DNA of 64,000 bases from Xenorhabdus beddingii (GTDB lineage Bacteria; Pseudomonadota; Gammaproteobacteria; Enterobacterales; Enterobacteriaceae). Shown piece by piece: positions 16,726 to 26,577 of this stretch; within the stretch, counting starts at the first letter, position 1, and each line of letters starts with the position of its first letter. The notes beneath the pieces were generated by a model. That model saw nothing but the letters and a program-made list of their open reading frames with translations, did not search any database and was not told where the DNA came from. Position numbers and translations under genes: made by a program. The stretch lies in the NCBI RefSeq assembly GCF_002127545.1, contig NZ_MUBK01000021.1, forward strand, positions 1 through 64,000, given 5' to 3'.

Positions 16726-17634
16726 ATGAGACATTTTGTCAGAAGAGTAGAAAATAAAACACTCTATTATTTAAGTGAGTATTTTCCAGAGGTAGTCACT
16801 AAAAGATTATACTATAGAACTTTTAAAAAAAACCTAGCCCTAGATAACCCAAAAACATTCAATGAGAAACTTCAATGGCTAAAATTAAGAGAATATAACA
16901 ATAACCCTTTAGTTACATTATGTGCTGATAAGCATTCTGTAAGAGAATATGTAATTAAATCAGGATGCAGCGAGATACTAAATGAAATTTATTTTTCATG
17001 GAGTAGCCCAAATGAAATAATTTGGCATACGCTCCCAGACAAATTCGTCCTGAAATGTAATCATGGGGCGGGATATAATATAGTATGCAAAGATAAAAAT
17101 TTATTAAATCCTAATCAAGTAAAGAAAAAGCTATCCAAATGGATGGCTCATGATTACTGGAAACTAGCCGTAGAGTTGTGTTATAAACATATACCTAAAA
17201 AAATTATATGCGAAAAATTTATAGAAACTAAAAGTGGTCATTTACCATATGATTACAAAGTGTTTTGTTTTAATGGAAAACCTCTTTTTGTAATGTTATG
17301 TACAGAAAGGGAGACAAGCAAGCCTAAATATTATTTTGTAGATAAAGATTGGAATGTTCTCCCTTACGGATTAGATTACTTAAAATTAAATGACTCCAAA
17401 TTATTAGAGAAACCTGAGGGATATCTTTCTCTTTTTTATTTCGCTGAAAAATTAGCCAAACCATTTCCATTTGTTAGGGCTGATTTTTATTTAAATGATG
17501 GTAAAATAATATTCGGTGAATTAACATTTGTGCCCGCAGCAGGACTAGACATTGAATTAAATAATGAAAACATGAATGATGTTGACGAAACACTTGGCAA
17601 CTTGTTAGATTTGAATAATTACATCAATAAATAA
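16726..17634 (+). CDS. TupA-like ATP-grasp protein
   Basis: The 302-residue protein resembles the ATP-grasp TupA-like family found in polysaccharide loci: NPKTFNEKLQWLKLREYN near the N-terminus, FVLKCNHGAGYN (ATP-binding glycine loop, about 107-118), DYKVFCFNGKP (about 181-191), and the C-terminal metal site in VRADFY (about 250-255) and GELTFVPAAG. ATP-grasp enzymes activate a carboxylate with ATP and join it to an amine. Family members have been linked to amino-acid or peptide substitution of uronic acids, which would fit with ugd and the GlcA 4-epimerase just downstream. No activity is proven from sequence. Confidence 0.75.
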   Translation: MRHFVRRVENKTLYYLSEYFPEVVTKRLYYRTFKKNLALDNPKTFNEKLQWLKLREYNNNPLVTLCADKHSVREYVIKSGCSEILNEIYFSWSSPNEIIWHTLPDKFVLKCNHGAGYNIVCKDKNLLNPNQVKKKLSKWMAHDYWKLAVELCYKHIPKKIICEKFIETKSGHLPYDYKVFCFNGKPLFVMLCTERETSKPKYYFVDKDWNVLPYGLDYLKLNDSKLLEKPEGYLSLFYFAEKLAKPFPFVRADFYLNDGKIIFGELTFVPAAGLDIELNNENMNDVDETLGNLLDLNNYINK

Positions 17635-18138
17635 TCTCAGATGAATAGCACACTATTTTTATATAAAATATAATTAAGATAAACTAAAGTTATCAACAAT
17701 TAAAATCATTGGTAGAGGTAAAATTTAATCATATCCTCCATTAATAGATTTATAAAAAACGCCATATGACAAACCATCTATAATTATCCATAATTGTTAT
17801 TATTCCAGTGAGTGTTTTTGTTTATTTATTGCACACTCAAAAATAACTCACTGATTATTTTAAATATTTCCATTGAAATAATTTATAAAAAAATACACCA
17901 TCATACTATATTTATCTTCAAATAGAAAAATAAGATATTTAAACATATAAAAAAACACCAAATAGCTATCGAAAACAGTGCTACACCTTTTACAAATATT
18001 TGTATAGTAAATGTTGAAAGCTAATAGCTATTTGTATCAGGAGCATAAGTTGATGCGAATTTTATAAAATCATCGAATATACCAACTATATTAATATTAT
18101 GAAACGTTATTTAAAAAGTCAATGAACAGAGGTGAAAT
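17635..18138. other. 504-bp AT-rich non-coding region with inverted repeats
   Basis: No open frame of interest is present. Two inverted repeats stand out: CAGTGAGTGTTTTTG with CAAAAATAACTCACTG (17806-17853), and CAAATAGCTAT with ATAGCTATTTG (17959-17969 and 18024-18034). A promoter for ugd may lie here, which would make ugd and the epimerase a separate transcript, but I cannot assign boxes. Confidence 0.45.
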
Positions 18139-19305
18139 TTGAAAATCACTGTTGTTGGTACAGGCTACGTAGGCCTATCCAATGCAATATTATTATCTCA
18201 AAACAATAATGTAGTTGCCTTGGATATTATTGAAGAAAAAATAAAATTACTTAAAAATAAGATATCCCCAATTTCCGATAATGAAATAGAGACATACCTA
18301 ACCAACAGTTTTTTAAATTTTACTGCAACAACTGATAAAAAACTAGCCTATAATAGGGCTAATTTTGTCATAATTGCCACACCAACAGATTATGATCCAA
18401 AAACCAATTATTTCAACACTAAATCAGTAGAATCCGTTATTGAAGATGTACTCGAATACAACCCTTCAGCAACCATGATAATCAAATCAACTATTCCAGT
18501 TGGTTTTACAAAACAGATGAGAGAAAAATATCAAACTAACAATATTATTTTCTCTCCCGAATTCTTACGTGAAGGTCGCGCTCTTCACGATAACCTATAT
18601 CCATCAAGAATTGTTGTTGGCGAGCGTTCAGAAAGAGCAAAGGTATTTGCCAATCTTCTTATTGAAGGTGCAATCAAGAAAGATATTCCCGTTCTTTTTA
18701 CAGACTCTACTGAAGCCGAAGCGATAAAACTCTTCGCCAATACTTACCTTGCTATGCGTGTAGCTTATTTTAATGAACTAGATAGCTATGCTGAAGCTAA
18801 AGGGCTAGATTCGCGCCAAATTATTGAAGGTGTATGTTTAGACCCACGTATTGGTAGCCACTACAATAATCCATCCTTTGGTTATGGTGGTTACTGTCTA
18901 CCAAAAGATACGAAACAGTTATTAGCTAATTACCAAGAAGTACCAAATAATATTATTGGTGCAATTGTAGAAGCTAATAGAACTCGTAAAGATTTTATTG
19001 CTGATTCGATTATCAGTAAAAATCCCAAAGTAGTTGGTGTTTATCGCCTTATTATGAAATCAGGTTCAGATAACTTTAGGGCTTCTTCAATTCAAGGAAT
19101 TATGAAGCGAATAAAATCCAAAGGTATTGAAGTGGTAATTTTTGAACCAGAAATGAAAGAAGACAATTTCTTTAATTCCAAACTAATCCGTGATTTAAAT
19201 GAATTTAAATCCATGTCCGATGTTATCATTTCAAATCGTATGTCTATCGATTTAAAAGACGTCGAGTCAAAAGTATACTCACGTGATCTTTTTGGAAATG
19301 ATTAA
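18139..19305 (+). CDS. ugd: UDP-glucose 6-dehydrogenase
   Basis: The 388-residue enzyme oxidises UDP-glucose to UDP-glucuronate with two NAD+. It shows the Rossmann loop VVGTGYVG (5-12), the PTDYD block (82-86), STIPVGFT (117-124), FSPEFLREG (138-146) and the catalytic Cys253 in [10 protein letters not shown]. The start is a TTG at 18139 with AGAGG six bases upstream, giving the usual [11 protein letters not shown]. It is followed 29 bp later by the UDP-glucuronate 4-epimerase. UDP-GlcA and UDP-GalA can serve the O-antigen, the core, or lipid A modification by L-Ara4N. Confidence 0.93.
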   Translation: MKITVVGTGYVGLSNAILLSQNNNVVALDIIEEKIKLLKNKISPISDNEIETYLTNSFLNFTATTDKKLAYNRANFVIIATPTDYDPKTNYFNTKSVESVIEDVLEYNPSATMIIKSTIPVGFTKQMREKYQTNNIIFSPEFLREGRALHDNLYPSRIVVGERSERAKVFANLLIEGAIKKDIPVLFTDSTEAEAIKLFANTYLAMRVAYFNELDSYAEAKGLDSRQIIEGVCLDPRIGSHYNNPSFGYGGYCLPKDTKQLLANYQEVPNNIIGAIVEANRTRKDFIADSIISKNPKVVGVYRLIMKSGSDNFRASSIQGIMKRIKSKGIEVVIFEPEMKEDNFFNSKLIRDLNEFKSMSDVIISNRMSIDLKDVESKVYSRDLFGND

Positions 19306-19334
19306 TTTATATAACCTATAATAGCTGATTTATT

Positions 19335-20339
19335 ATGAAATATTTAGTCACAGGTGCAGCAGGATTCATTGGTTTTCATTTGATAAAAAAGTTAATAGAA
19401 AATGGAAACCATGTTATTGGAATTGATAATATCAATGATTACTATGACGTCTCTTTGAAAAAATCAAGATTAGAAATTTTGTCCTGCCTTAATAATTTCA
19501 AATTTAAATTAATAGATATTTCTGATAAAATTTTAATTGAAGAGTTATTTGAAAACAATAAATTTGATCGTGTTATTCACCTAGCTGCTCAAGCTGGTGT
19601 ACGATATTCTTTAATTAATCCATATTCTTATTCTGATAGCAACCTATCTGGATTTTTAACCATTCTTGAAGGTTGTCGTCATAATAACATTAGTCACTTA
19701 GTATATGCGTCATCAAGTTCAGTTTACGGCTTAAATGATCAACTTCCATTCTCAACATCCGATTCCGTAGATCATCCAGTTTCACTGTATGCTGCAACAA
19801 AAAAAGCCAACGAGTTAATGGCTCATAGCTATTCTCATCTATATGGAATTCCGACTACAGGCCTTAGATTCTTTACAGTCTATGGTCCATGGGGAAGACC
19901 AGATATGGCTTTATTCAAATTTACAAAAGCAATACTAAATCATGAACCTATAGATGTTTATAACAATGGTAAACTAAGTCGTGATTTTACATATGTTGAT
20001 GATATTGTTGAAGGTATTATCAGGGTTTCTGATGTTGTACCTGTGTCTGACAATACTTGGACACCTAAAGTCGGTAATCCGGCAAATAGCTCAGCACCAT
20101 ATAAAATATATAATATTGGCAACGGCTCCCCTATAAATTTAATGGATTACATTAACGCTTTAGAAAGTAGTTTAGGTATTAATGCAATTAAAAATATGCT
20201 TCCAATGCAACCAGGTGATGTATACTCAACATGGGCTGATACTGAAGATCTATTTAAGGCTACTGGTTATAAACCTTCTACAAATATATCAGATGGTGTA
20301 GAACAGTTTATTCAATGGTATAAACAATATTATCTATAA
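19335..20339 (+). CDS. UDP-glucuronate 4-epimerase
   Basis: This 334-residue extended SDR protein has GAAGFIGFH (7-15), AAQAGVRYS (85-92, a signature of UDP-glucuronate epimerases), SSSSVYG and the Tyr152-x3-Lys156 pair (YAATK), and GPWGRPDMA in the substrate region. It interconverts UDP-GlcA and UDP-GalA. It directly follows ugd, so the pair makes UDP-galacturonate. The GalA-transferase-like WabG at 38.5 kb is a possible user besides the O-unit. It is the last gene of the AT-rich cluster. Base composition rises sharply at trmL, 30 bp on. Confidence 0.88.
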   Translation: MKYLVTGAAGFIGFHLIKKLIENGNHVIGIDNINDYYDVSLKKSRLEILSCLNNFKFKLIDISDKILIEELFENNKFDRVIHLAAQAGVRYSLINPYSYSDSNLSGFLTILEGCRHNNISHLVYASSSSVYGLNDQLPFSTSDSVDHPVSLYAATKKANELMAHSYSHLYGIPTTGLRFFTVYGPWGRPDMALFKFTKAILNHEPIDVYNNGKLSRDFTYVDDIVEGIIRVSDVVPVSDNTWTPKVGNPANSSAPYKIYNIGNGSPINLMDYINALESSLGINAIKNMLPMQPGDVYSTWADTEDLFKATGYKPSTNISDGVEQFIQWYKQYYL

Positions 20340-20369
20340 GCTAATATTCCAAATAATCGCCAGAACACC

Positions 20370-20873
20370 ATGCTAAACATCGTCCTATTCGAACCAGAAA
20401 TCCCGCCTAATACAGGCAATATCATCCGCCTGTGTGCCAACACAGGCTGCCAGCTTCATCTCATTCAACCCCTGGGTTTCACATGGGATGACAAACGCTT
20501 GCGTCGCGCAGGGTTGGATTACCATGAGTTTGCCAATATCAAGCAGCATCACGATTACAACGCATTCTTGGAAAGTGAGGGGCTTAGTTCAGTCAATTCA
20601 CAATCCCCTTCTGGGGTTCGCCTGTTTGCTTTAACCACAAAAGGCACGCCGGCGCACAGTAATGTGAGTTATCGTGATGGTGATTATCTGATGTTTGGCC
20701 CGGAAACCCGTGGCTTGCCGTCTTATGTGCTAGATAACATGCCATCTGAACAGAAGATCAGAATCCCCATGCTGCCGGATAGCCGTAGCATGAATCTGTC
20801 CAATTCTGTTTCAGTGGTTGTGTTTGAAGCATGGCGGCAACTGGGTTATCCCGGTGCGCTATTGCGGGATTAA
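20370..20873 (+). CDS. trmL: tRNA (cytidine/uridine-2'-O)-methyltransferase TrmL
   Basis: The 167-residue SPOUT-class methyltransferase modifies the wobble ribose of tRNA-Leu isoacceptors. The N-terminus [20 protein letters not shown] and the C-terminal knot (FGPETRGLP, then [19 protein letters not shown]) are diagnostic. It is about ten residues longer than E. coli TrmL because of an insert near 70-85 ([12 protein letters not shown]). It marks the conserved right border of the O-antigen cluster. Confidence 0.93.
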   Translation: MLNIVLFEPEIPPNTGNIIRLCANTGCQLHLIQPLGFTWDDKRLRRAGLDYHEFANIKQHHDYNAFLESEGLSSVNSQSPSGVRLFALTTKGTPAHSNVSYRDGDYLMFGPETRGLPSYVLDNMPSEQKIRIPMLPDSRSMNLSNSVSVVVFEAWRQLGYPGALLRD

Positions 20874-20878
20874 TCTAT

Positions 20879-20909
20879 AACATTCAGCGCCTAATCCGCG
20901 CTGAATGTT
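20879..20909. terminator. Bidirectional hairpin between trmL and cysE
   Basis: A perfect 12-bp stem (AACATTCAGCGC / GCGCTGAATGTT) with a 7-nt loop lies 6 bp after trmL and 50 bp after cysE, which converge here. The T-rich tract is weak on both sides, so it may act partly as an mRNA 3'-end protector. Confidence 0.7.
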
Positions 20910-20958
20910 CTGTCTATTGATGGATCTTAGAAGCCATTCATCAGAAAGAAACGGAATT

Positions 20959-21780
20959 TCAAATCCCATCCCCATTCTCAAAGCCATTATTCACACCATT
21001 AAAGTGCTGATCCATATCCAGTGAGGGTTTATCGCTATCCGGTTTACCCACAATCCTCGCCGGTACTCCTGCCACTGTGGTATGAGGTGGAACCGGCCTT
21101 AATACCACCGAGCCTGCCCCAATTTTTGCGCCACGGCCAATCTCGATATTGCCGAGGATTTTGGAACCCGCGCCAATCATCACTCCTTCACGGACTTTCG
21201 GATGACGATCGCCGCCCGCTTTGCCCGTACCGCCCAACGTGACGGATTGCAGAATGGAGACATCATTTTCAACAATTGCGGTTTCTCCAATCACAATACC
21301 GGTTGCGTGGTCAAGCATGATGCCACAACCAATTCTCGCGGCTGGGTGGATATCGACACCAAAAGAAACCGAGACCTGATTTTGCATATAAATCGCCAGA
21401 GCCTTGCGATCTTGTTTCCATAGCCAGTGCGCAATGCGGTAGGCTTGTAGTGCATGGAAGCCTTTAAGGTAGAGCAATGGTGTCGAGTATTTGTCTACTG
21501 CCGGATCGCGCAGTCGAACCGCTTTGATGTCACGAGCTGCTGATTCGATCATCTTGGGATCACTGCGATATGCACTTTCGACAACTTCTCTGACCTCAAT
21601 CGGCGGCATAATCGGTGTTGCCAGCTTATTGGCCAACATATAGCTCAGGGCACTACCCAGATTTTCATGCTTGAGTAGTGTCGCGTGAAAAAAACTGGCT
21701 AACATGGGTTCACAATCTGCCAGCGCTTTCGCCTCGTTTTTTATATTTTTCCAAACTTCGTTCAGTTCTTCTCGCGACAT
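20959..21780 (-). CDS. cysE: Serine O-acetyltransferase
   Basis: At 273 residues it has exactly the length of E. coli CysE. It transfers acetyl from acetyl-CoA to L-serine, the first step of cysteine synthesis, and binds CysK. The N-terminal helical domain is followed by a left-handed beta-helix of hexapeptide repeats from about residue 140 (DIHPAARIG, LDHATGIVIGETA, GGTGKAGGDRHP). I chose the start MSREELNEVW at 21780. The longer frame reaches into gpsA and adds 28 unsupported residues. The C-terminal tail ending in GI, which inserts into CysK, is present. Confidence 0.95.
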   Translation of the reverse strand: MSREELNEVWKNIKNEAKALADCEPMLASFFHATLLKHENLGSALSYMLANKLATPIMPPIEVREVVESAYRSDPKMIESAARDIKAVRLRDPAVDKYSTPLLYLKGFHALQAYRIAHWLWKQDRKALAIYMQNQVSVSFGVDIHPAARIGCGIMLDHATGIVIGETAIVENDVSILQSVTLGGTGKAGGDRHPKVREGVMIGAGSKILGNIEIGRGAKIGAGSVVLRPVPPHTTVAGVPARIVGKPDSDKPSLDMDQHFNGVNNGFENGDGI

Positions 21781-21799
21781 ATCCGTGTTCCCATCTGAC

Positions 21800-22819
21800 T
21801 TAAGATTGAGAGCTTTCTCCCTCATCTCTTGTAGCTCTCCCCAATAATGCTTGAGCGGCTTCAATCACATTTTTATTGCAGTAAAGTATCTGGTAAATCT
21901 GCTCTGCAATCGGCATTTCAACGCCTACTCTTTCCGCCAGTGCACGAACCTCTTTGGTGTTACGGTAGCCTTCAACCACTTGCCCAATCTCATTCTGAGC
22001 ATCATCAACATTGATACCCTGCCCCAGCATCATGCCAAAACGACGGTTACGGGATTGGTTGTCAGTACAGGTCAGAACCAGGTCACCTAGTCCGGCCATG
22101 CCCATAAATGTGGAAGGATCAGCACCCAATGCCACGCCGAGGCGGCTCATCTCCGCCAATCCACGGGTAATCAACGCCGTGCGGGCATTCGCCCCGAATC
22201 CCATGCCATCAGAAATACCCGCGCCGATGGCAATCACATTCTTTATTGCCCCGCCGAGTTGTACCCCAATGAAATCTGGGTTTTTGTATACCCGGAAACT
22301 TTTGCCACAATGGAAAAGCTGCTGGAGTTCCTCGCCAAATTCAGGTGTTGTGGCAGAGACCGCAATCGCGGTGGGTAAACCCGCCGCCAGTTCTTTGGCA
22401 AATGTCGGGCCAGAGACGACGGCCAAGGGGATTGCATCGCCTAATATCTCACGGGCGACATCTTGTAATAAACGCCCGGTTTCAGCTTCAAGACCCTTGG
22501 TTGCCCATACAATCCGGCTCTCAGGTTGCAAATGGGGTTTGATCTGCTGTAAGACATCGCCGAAAACGTGGCTGGGAACCACTATCAGAATATTATGGCT
22601 GGCGGATACCGCGCTCTTCAGACTGGCTTCAAGCTGTAAGCTATCAGGGAAAGCAACATCCGGCAAAAATGCCTGATTACAACGCGCCTGTTGCAAGGCA
22701 TGAATATGCTCAGGGTTATGTCCCCAAAGCACCACTTCATGCCCATTGCGAGCCAACGTAATGGCTAAAGCGGTGCCGTATGAACCGGCACCGATCACTG
22801 TCATAGAAGCTGTACTCAT
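21800..22819 (-). CDS. gpsA: Glycerol-3-phosphate dehydrogenase [NAD(P)+]
   Basis: The 339-residue cytoplasmic enzyme reduces dihydroxyacetone phosphate to sn-glycerol-3-phosphate for phospholipid synthesis. Visible are the Rossmann loop GAGSYGTAL (10-18), [16 protein letters not shown], the catalytic Lys in [13 protein letters not shown], and LGDLVLTCT. Its ATG overlaps the secB stop (TAATG), which indicates coupling within secB-gpsA-cysE. Confidence 0.95.
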   Translation of the reverse strand: MSTASMTVIGAGSYGTALAITLARNGHEVVLWGHNPEHIHALQQARCNQAFLPDVAFPDSLQLEASLKSAVSASHNILIVVPSHVFGDVLQQIKPHLQPESRIVWATKGLEAETGRLLQDVAREILGDAIPLAVVSGPTFAKELAAGLPTAIAVSATTPEFGEELQQLFHCGKSFRVYKNPDFIGVQLGGAIKNVIAIGAGISDGMGFGANARTALITRGLAEMSRLGVALGADPSTFMGMAGLGDLVLTCTDNQSRNRRFGMMLGQGINVDDAQNEIGQVVEGYRNTKEVRALAERVGVEMPIAEQIYQILYCNKNVIEAAQALLGRATRDEGESSQS

Positions 22820-23289
22820 TAGGCTTCCTGTTCAGCCTCGTTAGGCTGAGTTTCAGCCTGCTGTTGCAGGTAGTTCATGAACAAGGCATCAAAGTTAACT
22901 GGAGCCAGGTTCAGTTGTGGGAAAGTACCACGTCCTACCAGGCTGGTGATGCATTCACGGGCATAGGGGAACAGAATGTTCGGGCAATATGCGCCTAAGC
23001 AGTGAGCCAGTTGGGTTCCTTCAATACCATCAATGGAGAAAATGCCCGCTTGCTGAACTTCACACAGAAATGCGGTTTCTTCTCCTAATGTCGCCGTAAC
23101 GGTGACACGCAGAACAACTTCATAGACTCCCTGAACCAATTCACTGGAAGCCGTATCCAGATCCAATTTAACTTCCGGCTGCCATTCCTGCTGGAAGATT
23201 TGAGGCGCTTTTGGGGCTTCGAAAGACACATCTTTCGTGTAAATGCGCTGGATCTGGAAAGCCATTTCTGCATTGTTTTGTTCTGACAT
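22819..23289 (-). CDS. secB: Protein-export chaperone SecB
   Basis: This 156-residue protein keeps preproteins unfolded and delivers them to SecA. It matches SecB throughout ([54 protein letters not shown]), with an acidic tail. The usual upstream neighbour grxC is missing, and yibN follows after 72 bp instead. Confidence 0.95.
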   Translation of the reverse strand: MSEQNNAEMAFQIQRIYTKDVSFEAPKAPQIFQQEWQPEVKLDLDTASSELVQGVYEVVLRVTVTATLGEETAFLCEVQQAGIFSIDGIEGTQLAHCLGAYCPNILFPYARECITSLVGRGTFPQLNLAPVNFDALFMNYLQQQAETQPNEAEQEA

Positions 23290-23361
23290 AATAATATTTA
23301 CCTTTTTCAGACGTCCTTATTAAACCTTCACTCAAGCAAACATACTGCTTGCCTAAGCTCG

Positions 23362-23799
23362 TTATTTCTTGCCTCGGGCCAATGGCAGATTTTCACCCGA
23401 CCACCCGGCAATTCCCTCTTTCAGGGAGTGAACCTGTTCAAAACCGTGGCGAATTAAATTCTCCGCCGGCGTTCTGGATTCCAACCCATTGGCTGAAACA
23501 ACAATAACAGGCTGTTTTTTATGTTTCTCCAACTCACCCAGATTATTCTCTTTAATCTCAGATGGCGTCAGGTTAACGGAACCAATAATATGCCCTCTGC
23601 GGAAATCGTCACGGGAGCGTAAATCCACGACGATAGCATCTTCCTTATTGATCAAATGGATGGCTTGCGCACGGGTGATCTCTTTACTCTTGGAGAACAC
23701 GCTTTTTGCCGTCATAACGATGACAGCCACCAGCAATGCGATCCAAGCAAGACTCAGGATCGTGTTCCGGCTAATAAATTGCATGATTTCTTGCAGCAT
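23362..23799 (-). CDS. yibN: Membrane-anchored rhodanese-like protein YibN, lacking the active-site cysteine
   Basis: The 145-residue protein has an N-terminal membrane anchor (about 8-28) and a rhodanese domain ([32 protein letters not shown]). In E. coli YibN the active-site loop contains a Cys (GMQCQEPA). Here the matching loop reads NGLESRTPA, and no cysteine exists anywhere in the protein, so sulfurtransferase activity is not expected. I use the ATG at 23799 (MLQEIMQF, as in E. coli); upstream TTG codons lack spacing from the ribosome site. Confidence 0.88.
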   Translation of the reverse strand: MLQEIMQFISRNTILSLAWIALLVAVIVMTAKSVFSKSKEITRAQAIHLINKEDAIVVDLRSRDDFRRGHIIGSVNLTPSEIKENNLGELEKHKKQPVIVVSANGLESRTPAENLIRHGFEQVHSLKEGIAGWSGENLPLARGKK

Positions 23800-24166
23800 G
23801 GAGGGCAACAACTCCCGTTGGTTAATAACAAATATCTAAGGTAGCAGAGTATACCTGTGTGCTGCGTCAATTACAGCCAATTAGCACTCACCCGATGCAG
23901 ATTTTGCGGAGAGTTTCGAGAAAAAATAAAAAATATACCGAGAACCACTTGATTGTAATGCATCATTAAAATATTTCATGCCACACTTATTGTCGGAGAT
24001 CCTGTATTGTCGAATATCCGGATACCTTGGCAGGATCTTCGACAATAGATGAGCTAAATTAACTAAAACTGGTAATAATGATAAAAAACAGGCTGTTCTC
24101 TGGTCAGGGGCAATTCCTCATGGAATAATCGGGCGCTATGACGCTATATAGCAGGTACTCAATAAG
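23800..24166. other. Divergent yibN-envC gap with a long inverted repeat
   Basis: This 367-bp gap stands where E. coli has gpmM (gpmI). It contains no gene. A 17-bp inverted repeat (TATTGTCGGAGATCCTG at 23988-24004 and CAGGATCTTCGACAATA at 24031-24047, one mismatch) encloses a loop that starts with a partial direct copy of the left arm (TATTGTCGAATATCC). Promoters for both flanking genes should lie here too. Confidence 0.5.
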
Positions 24167-25480
24167 ATGGCTGAAAATAAGGACCTAAAGCGCCGGATAA
24201 ATCGGCAGAAACAAGACCAATGGCAAAAGAAAACCAGAGTGTCAGCGCTCTGTGCCTTGTTGTTGGCCTTTTTCAGCCTCAGTACAAGTACTTTCGCCAA
24301 TCAAATTTCAGATAATAAAAATCAGCTTAAAGATATTCAGCAGAATATTGCCGAGAAAGAGAAAAGTGTAAAACAACAGCAAAAACAACGCATTGATCTC
24401 GCTAATCAATTAAAAGAACAAGAAAACACTATCTCAGAAGTCGGCCGCTCTCTACACGGTACACAGGTTCGTCTGAATAAACTGGAAGGCGAAGTTTCAT
24501 CACTGAATGCCAATATCAATCGACTGCAAACGCAACAAAAAGAACAACGCAAGTTACTTGCCAGCCAATTGAATGCGGCATTTCGGCAAGGCAATCACCA
24601 AGGATTAGAATTGCTGCTCAATGGTCAGGAAACTCAACGCAAAGAGCGTATTCTCGCTTATTACAGTTATTTGAATCAGGCACGTCAGGAAACCATCGCG
24701 AAACTGGAAAAAACAACGGCAGAGCTTAATCAGCAAAAAGAGCTGCGGCTAGAAAAACAAAGTGAGCAGAAAACCATACTTTCCAGTCAAAAACAGCAGA
24801 AACAAAAAATGGAAATTGCCCGTAATGCGCGACAAAAAACGTTAACCGTGCTCGATTCTTCACTGAAAAAAGATCAACAGAGCCTGACTGAGCTTCGGCA
24901 GAATGAAACCAGCCTGAGGAATAAAATTGTCAAAGCTGAACGTGAGGCCAAAGCCCGTGCTGAACGTGAGGCACGTGAAGCTGCCCGTGTTCGGGCTCAG
25001 GTTGCCGCCAAGCAGAAACAGGCTAAACAAAAAGGCTCCAGCTACAAACCGACCGAGGATGAACGTGCTCTTATGGCACGGACCGGGGGTCTTGGGCGTC
25101 CGGCGGGGCAAGCAATCTGGCCGGTACGCGGCAATGTTATCCACAGTTTTGGTGAAGCCATACAGGGTGAACTGCGCTGGAAAGGCATTGTGATCACCGC
25201 TGCAGAAGGTACAGAGGTGAAAGCCATCTCAGATGGGCGCGTATTACTGGCAGACTGGCTACAAGGTTATGGCCTGGTTGTCGTCGTTGAACACGGTAAA
25301 GGTGATATGAGCATTTACGGCTACAACCAAAGCACACTTGTCCGTGTCGGGCAACTCGTTCGGGCTGGTCAGCCAATCGCACTGGTCGGCAGTAGCGGCG
25401 GGCAAAAACAGCCTTCACTGTACTTTGAGATCCGTCGTCAGGGGCAGGCTGTCAATCCATTACCGTGGTTGGGAAAATAG
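24167..25480 (+). CDS. envC: Murein hydrolase activator EnvC
   Basis: The 437-residue periplasmic protein (419 in E. coli) has a basic N-terminus, a signal segment (about 24-44), a long coiled coil (about 48-280, with repeated Q/K/E heptads) and a C-terminal LytM domain (about 320-437). The LytM site is degenerate, as in all EnvC proteins: it activates AmiA and AmiB amidases for daughter-cell separation instead of cutting murein itself. The domain blocks WPVRGNVIHSFGE, GTEVKAISDGRV and SLYFEIRRQGQAVNP are standard. The stop codon lies in the first unit of a 15-bp tandem repeat. Confidence 0.93.
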   Translation: MAENKDLKRRINRQKQDQWQKKTRVSALCALLLAFFSLSTSTFANQISDNKNQLKDIQQNIAEKEKSVKQQQKQRIDLANQLKEQENTISEVGRSLHGTQVRLNKLEGEVSSLNANINRLQTQQKEQRKLLASQLNAAFRQGNHQGLELLLNGQETQRKERILAYYSYLNQARQETIAKLEKTTAELNQQKELRLEKQSEQKTILSSQKQQKQKMEIARNARQKTLTVLDSSLKKDQQSLTELRQNETSLRNKIVKAEREAKARAEREAREAARVRAQVAAKQKQAKQKGSSYKPTEDERALMARTGGLGRPAGQAIWPVRGNVIHSFGEAIQGELRWKGIVITAAEGTEVKAISDGRVLLADWLQGYGLVVVVEHGKGDMSIYGYNQSTLVRVGQLVRAGQPIALVGSSGGQKQPSLYFEIRRQGQAVNPLPWLGK

Positions 25481-25512
25481 AAGTTAGAAAAATAGAAGTT
25501 GGGAAAATAGAA
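25468..25512 (+). repeat. Three 15-bp tandem repeats across the envC stop
   Basis: GTTGGGAAAATAGAA, GTTAGAAAAATAGAA and GTTGGGAAAATAGAA follow each other without gaps. The first unit contains the envC stop codon (25478-25480). The rest fills the space to yibQ. Confidence 0.85.
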
Positions 25513-25525
25513 AGCACAACATAGG

Positions 25526-26521
25526 ATGAATATTCTAATGATGAAAAAACAGTATCTACTCATACAGCGAGTCAGTTCGATCATCTTGTTATTTTGGCTA
25601 CTGTTATTCATCTCATCATTGTTGTTGAGCTTCAACGCCCGCGCTGCACGTTTAGCCATTGTCATTGATGATGTGGGTTACCGTGTTAATGAAGAAAACA
25701 AGATATTACAAATGCCCGTTGCGGTTTCTATCGCCATCCTGCCCGATTCTCCGCACGGCAGGAAAATAGCGGAAAAGGCTCATCAGCAGGGACGGGAAAT
25801 TTTGATCCACCTGCCGATGGCTCCGTTAGGCAAGCAGCCTTTAGAAAAAAACACCCTGCATCCCGCCATGAGCCGGGAAGAAATTGACCGTATTATTCAA
25901 GAAGCGATACAAAAAGTTCCCCATGCTGTGGGTCTGAATAACCATATGGGCAGCGCAATGACATCCAATCTCAGCGGCATGGAAAAAGTGATGCAGGTAC
26001 TATCCCATCATCCATCTCATCACCCCCTTTACTTTCTGGATAGTGTCACGATTGGCAATACACAAGTGACTAAAGCCGCGATGGGAACATCGGTTCCCGT
26101 GATCCGCCGAAATGTTTTTTTGGATAATGTCCAAACCGAAGCCGAAACGAGACACCAACTCAACCGGGCAATTGCCCTTGCCCGCAAACAAGGTTTTGCC
26201 ATCGCCATTGGGCACCCGCATCCAACAACCGTGCGAGCCTTACAACAAGCGCTCGCGGCATTACCCAGTGATATTGAACTGGTAACCCCCGGTATGTTAC
26301 TCAGCCCTGTCTCGACAAATAAAAACCATCTACAGACAGTACGCAAAGGTAGCAAGCCTCGCGAGCCAGAGTCTGTGCCAACAACTCAGTGGGCTTATGT
26401 CAAAAGGGTAGGAAAAGAATTTGCCAACAATGCCGTCTTCCATACCTTAAGTCAGCACATTCAACGGCTCTTGGGTAAAACAAAATCACAGCAAAAAGAG
26501 GCAAAGAAGAATGCTCAGTGA
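25526..26521 (+). CDS. yibQ: Divergent polysaccharide deacetylase family protein YibQ
   Basis: The 331-residue periplasmic protein has a signal or anchor segment (about 14-40) and the domain typical of YibQ (RLAIVIDDVGYRVNEE, VSIAILPDSPHG, ILIHLPMAP, GLNNHMGSAMT, FLDSVTIGNTQV, AIGHPHPTTVRAL). The His and Asp residues of the deacetylase fold are retained. The biological substrate is unknown. It follows envC by 45 bp and probably shares its transcript, as in E. coli. Confidence 0.88.
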   Translation: MNILMMKKQYLLIQRVSSIILLFWLLLFISSLLLSFNARAARLAIVIDDVGYRVNEENKILQMPVAVSIAILPDSPHGRKIAEKAHQQGREILIHLPMAPLGKQPLEKNTLHPAMSREEIDRIIQEAIQKVPHAVGLNNHMGSAMTSNLSGMEKVMQVLSHHPSHHPLYFLDSVTIGNTQVTKAAMGTSVPVIRRNVFLDNVQTEAETRHQLNRAIALARKQGFAIAIGHPHPTTVRALQQALAALPSDIELVTPGMLLSPVSTNKNHLQTVRKGSKPREPESVPTTQWAYVKRVGKEFANNAVFHTLSQHIQRLLGKTKSQQKEAKKNAQ

Positions 26522-26577
26522 CGGCTTAAACTTAGTATAGAAACTGAGAGTTTGTTGGTCGTTATGGTTAAGCGATG

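Noticed and set aside
4788-20339. A wzz chain-length regulator inside the O-antigen cluster
   Set aside because: No gene with two terminal membrane helices and the Wzz motifs was found. It is probably elsewhere.
22011-22676. 221-codon plus-strand open frame opposite gpsA
   Set aside because: Antisense shadow of gpsA without its own signals.
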